Positions 5,546 to 6,324 of a stretch of 6,324 bases of DNA are shown here, piece after piece (the stretch's first letter is position 1; every line of letters starts with the position of its first letter). The DNA is taken from NCBI GenBank assembly GCA_007120095.1, contig SKOM01000116.1:1-6324 (forward strand), in the 5' to 3' direction. The position numbers and the translations under genes are program-made. The DNA comes from Candidatus Competibacteraceae bacterium. GTDB lineage: Bacteria; Pseudomonadota; Gammaproteobacteria; Competibacterales; Competibacteraceae. Under the pieces are notes generated by a model. It worked only from the letters and a program-made list of their open reading frames with translations. It made no database searches and was not told where the DNA came from.

Positions 5546-6324
5546 TGTGCCAGAACTTAGACTGTCGGATTCCGGAACATTATTCCGGTCAGCGTCTGGA
5601 TCAGGCGTTGGCGGCATTATTCTCTGAGCACTCGCGGGCGCGGTGGCAACAGTGGATACGCGCGGGTCACATTACCCTTGACGGCGTGGCTGTTAAGCCG
5701 CGTCTGCGCCTGCGCGGCGGCGAACATCTGGTAGGTCACTGTCCGGTAGAACCCCAAACCCATGATCAGCCTCAATCCTTAGCGTTATCGATTGTGCATC
5801 AGGATCCGGCCTTATTGGTGATTGACAAACCGGTGGGGTTAGTGGTGCACCCGGCGGCGGGTCACCGGGATGGGACACTGGTCAACGCCTTACTGCATTA
5901 CGATCCTAGCTTGGCCAACTTACCGCGAGCCGGATTGGTACACCGACTGGATAAAGACACCTCGGGCCTGCTGGTGGTGGCGCGTACTTTGTCAGCGCAC
6001 ACGGCTTTAGTTGCCCAATTACAAGCGCGCCGTGTCAGCCGCGAATACCGGGCTGTGGTGACTGGGGTGCTGGCTGCGGGTGGCACGGTTACCGCCGCGA
6101 TTGGACGTCATCCAGTGGATCGCAAACGCATGGCGGTGGTCGCTCAGGGTAAACCGGCGGTCACTCATTACCGAGTCAGTCACCGCTTTCGAGCCCACAG
6201 TGAATTGACCGTTAAACTCGACACGGGACGGACTCATCAGATCCGGGTGCATCTAGCCCATATTCGCTATCCTCTGCTGGGCGATCCGGTCTACGGCGGA
6301 CGACCACGGTTGCCGCCGGGTATG
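5539..6324 (+). CDS. rluD: RluD, 23S rRNA pseudouridine synthase (3' end outside window)
   Basis: Open from ATG 5539 to the right edge, 262 codons without a stop; E. coli RluD has 326 residues, so about 60 are missing. RluD converts U1911, U1915 and U1917 in helix 69 of 23S rRNA to pseudouridine. An S4 RNA-binding domain comes first (about 17-75, beginning SGQRLDQALA), then the RluA-type catalytic domain: DKPVGLVVHPAAG (96-108), HRLDKDTSGL (135-144) with catalytic D138, REYRAVVTG (168-176), GKPAVTHYRV (204-213), TGRTHQIRVHLAHI (229-242) and GDPVYGGRPR (248-257), very close to E. coli RluD. ATG 5545, two codons inside, is an equally possible start; neither has a Shine-Dalgarno, and the bases before them are pyrimidine-rich. 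Divergent from bamD, a neighbour arrangement also known from pseudomonads. RluC or RluA are less likely given the length and motif wording. Confidence 0.95.
   Translation, partial: MTMCQNLDCRIPEHYSGQRLDQALAALFSEHSRARWQQWIRAGHITLDGVAVKPRLRLRGGEHLVGHCPVEPQTHDQPQSLALSIVHQDPALLVIDKPVGLVVHPAAGHRDGTLVNALLHYDPSLANLPRAGLVHRLDKDTSGLLVVARTLSAHTALVAQLQARRVSREYRAVVTGVLAAGGTVTAAIGRHPVDRKRMAVVAQGKPAVTHYRVSHRFRAHSELTVKLDTGRTHQIRVHLAHIRYPLLGDPVYGGRPRLPPGM

Noticed and set aside
5693..6252. Minus-strand open frames at 5693-5878, 5898-6086 and 6019-6252
   Set aside because: All antisense to rluD, which is open throughout with intact catalytic motifs.

Overview
The window looks like ordinary core chromosome of a gammaproteobacterium. 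The gene set and order (pilR, pilS, a small PP0621-like membrane protein, sucC, sucD, bamD, rluD) and the protein similarities (SucC and SucD very close to the E. coli enzymes, a ComL/BamD lipoprotein, PilS/PilR of type IV pili) all point that way. I cannot place it to genus. The coding density is very high. The longest stretch without a gene is about 136 bases (2436-2571), so there is no gene-poor region over 300 bases.

Layout: positions 1-2435 are a minus-strand operon read as small membrane zinc-ribbon-like protein, then PilS, then PilR (PilR runs off the left edge). Gaps are 7 and 5 bases, so translation is probably coupled. PilS/PilR is the sensor kinase and sigma-54 activator pair that controls pilin transcription. 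Positions 2572-4626 are a plus-strand sucC-sucD operon encoding both subunits of succinyl-CoA synthetase (TCA cycle). Only 6 bases separate the stop of sucD from that of the convergent bamD (4633-5475, minus), which encodes the outer-membrane lipoprotein of the BAM complex. Diverging from bamD across about 63 bases is rluD (5539 to the right edge, partial), the 23S rRNA pseudouridine synthase.

In Pseudomonas-type genomes, as I recall them, pilS/pilR, bamD (comL) and rluD are close neighbours. Here sucCD sits between the pilSR operon and bamD, separate from the usual sucAB-lpd company. I see no RNA genes, mobile elements, CRISPR, prophage or anything that looks like a new system. The points worth a second look are small: the sucCD placement, the repeated TTACTATAGC element in the pilS/sucC intergenic region, overlapping divergent promoters at bamD/rluD with no Shine-Dalgarno on either side, a stem in the end of bamD that may serve as a terminator for the convergent pair, and a 12-base palindrome centred near the sucC start codon.
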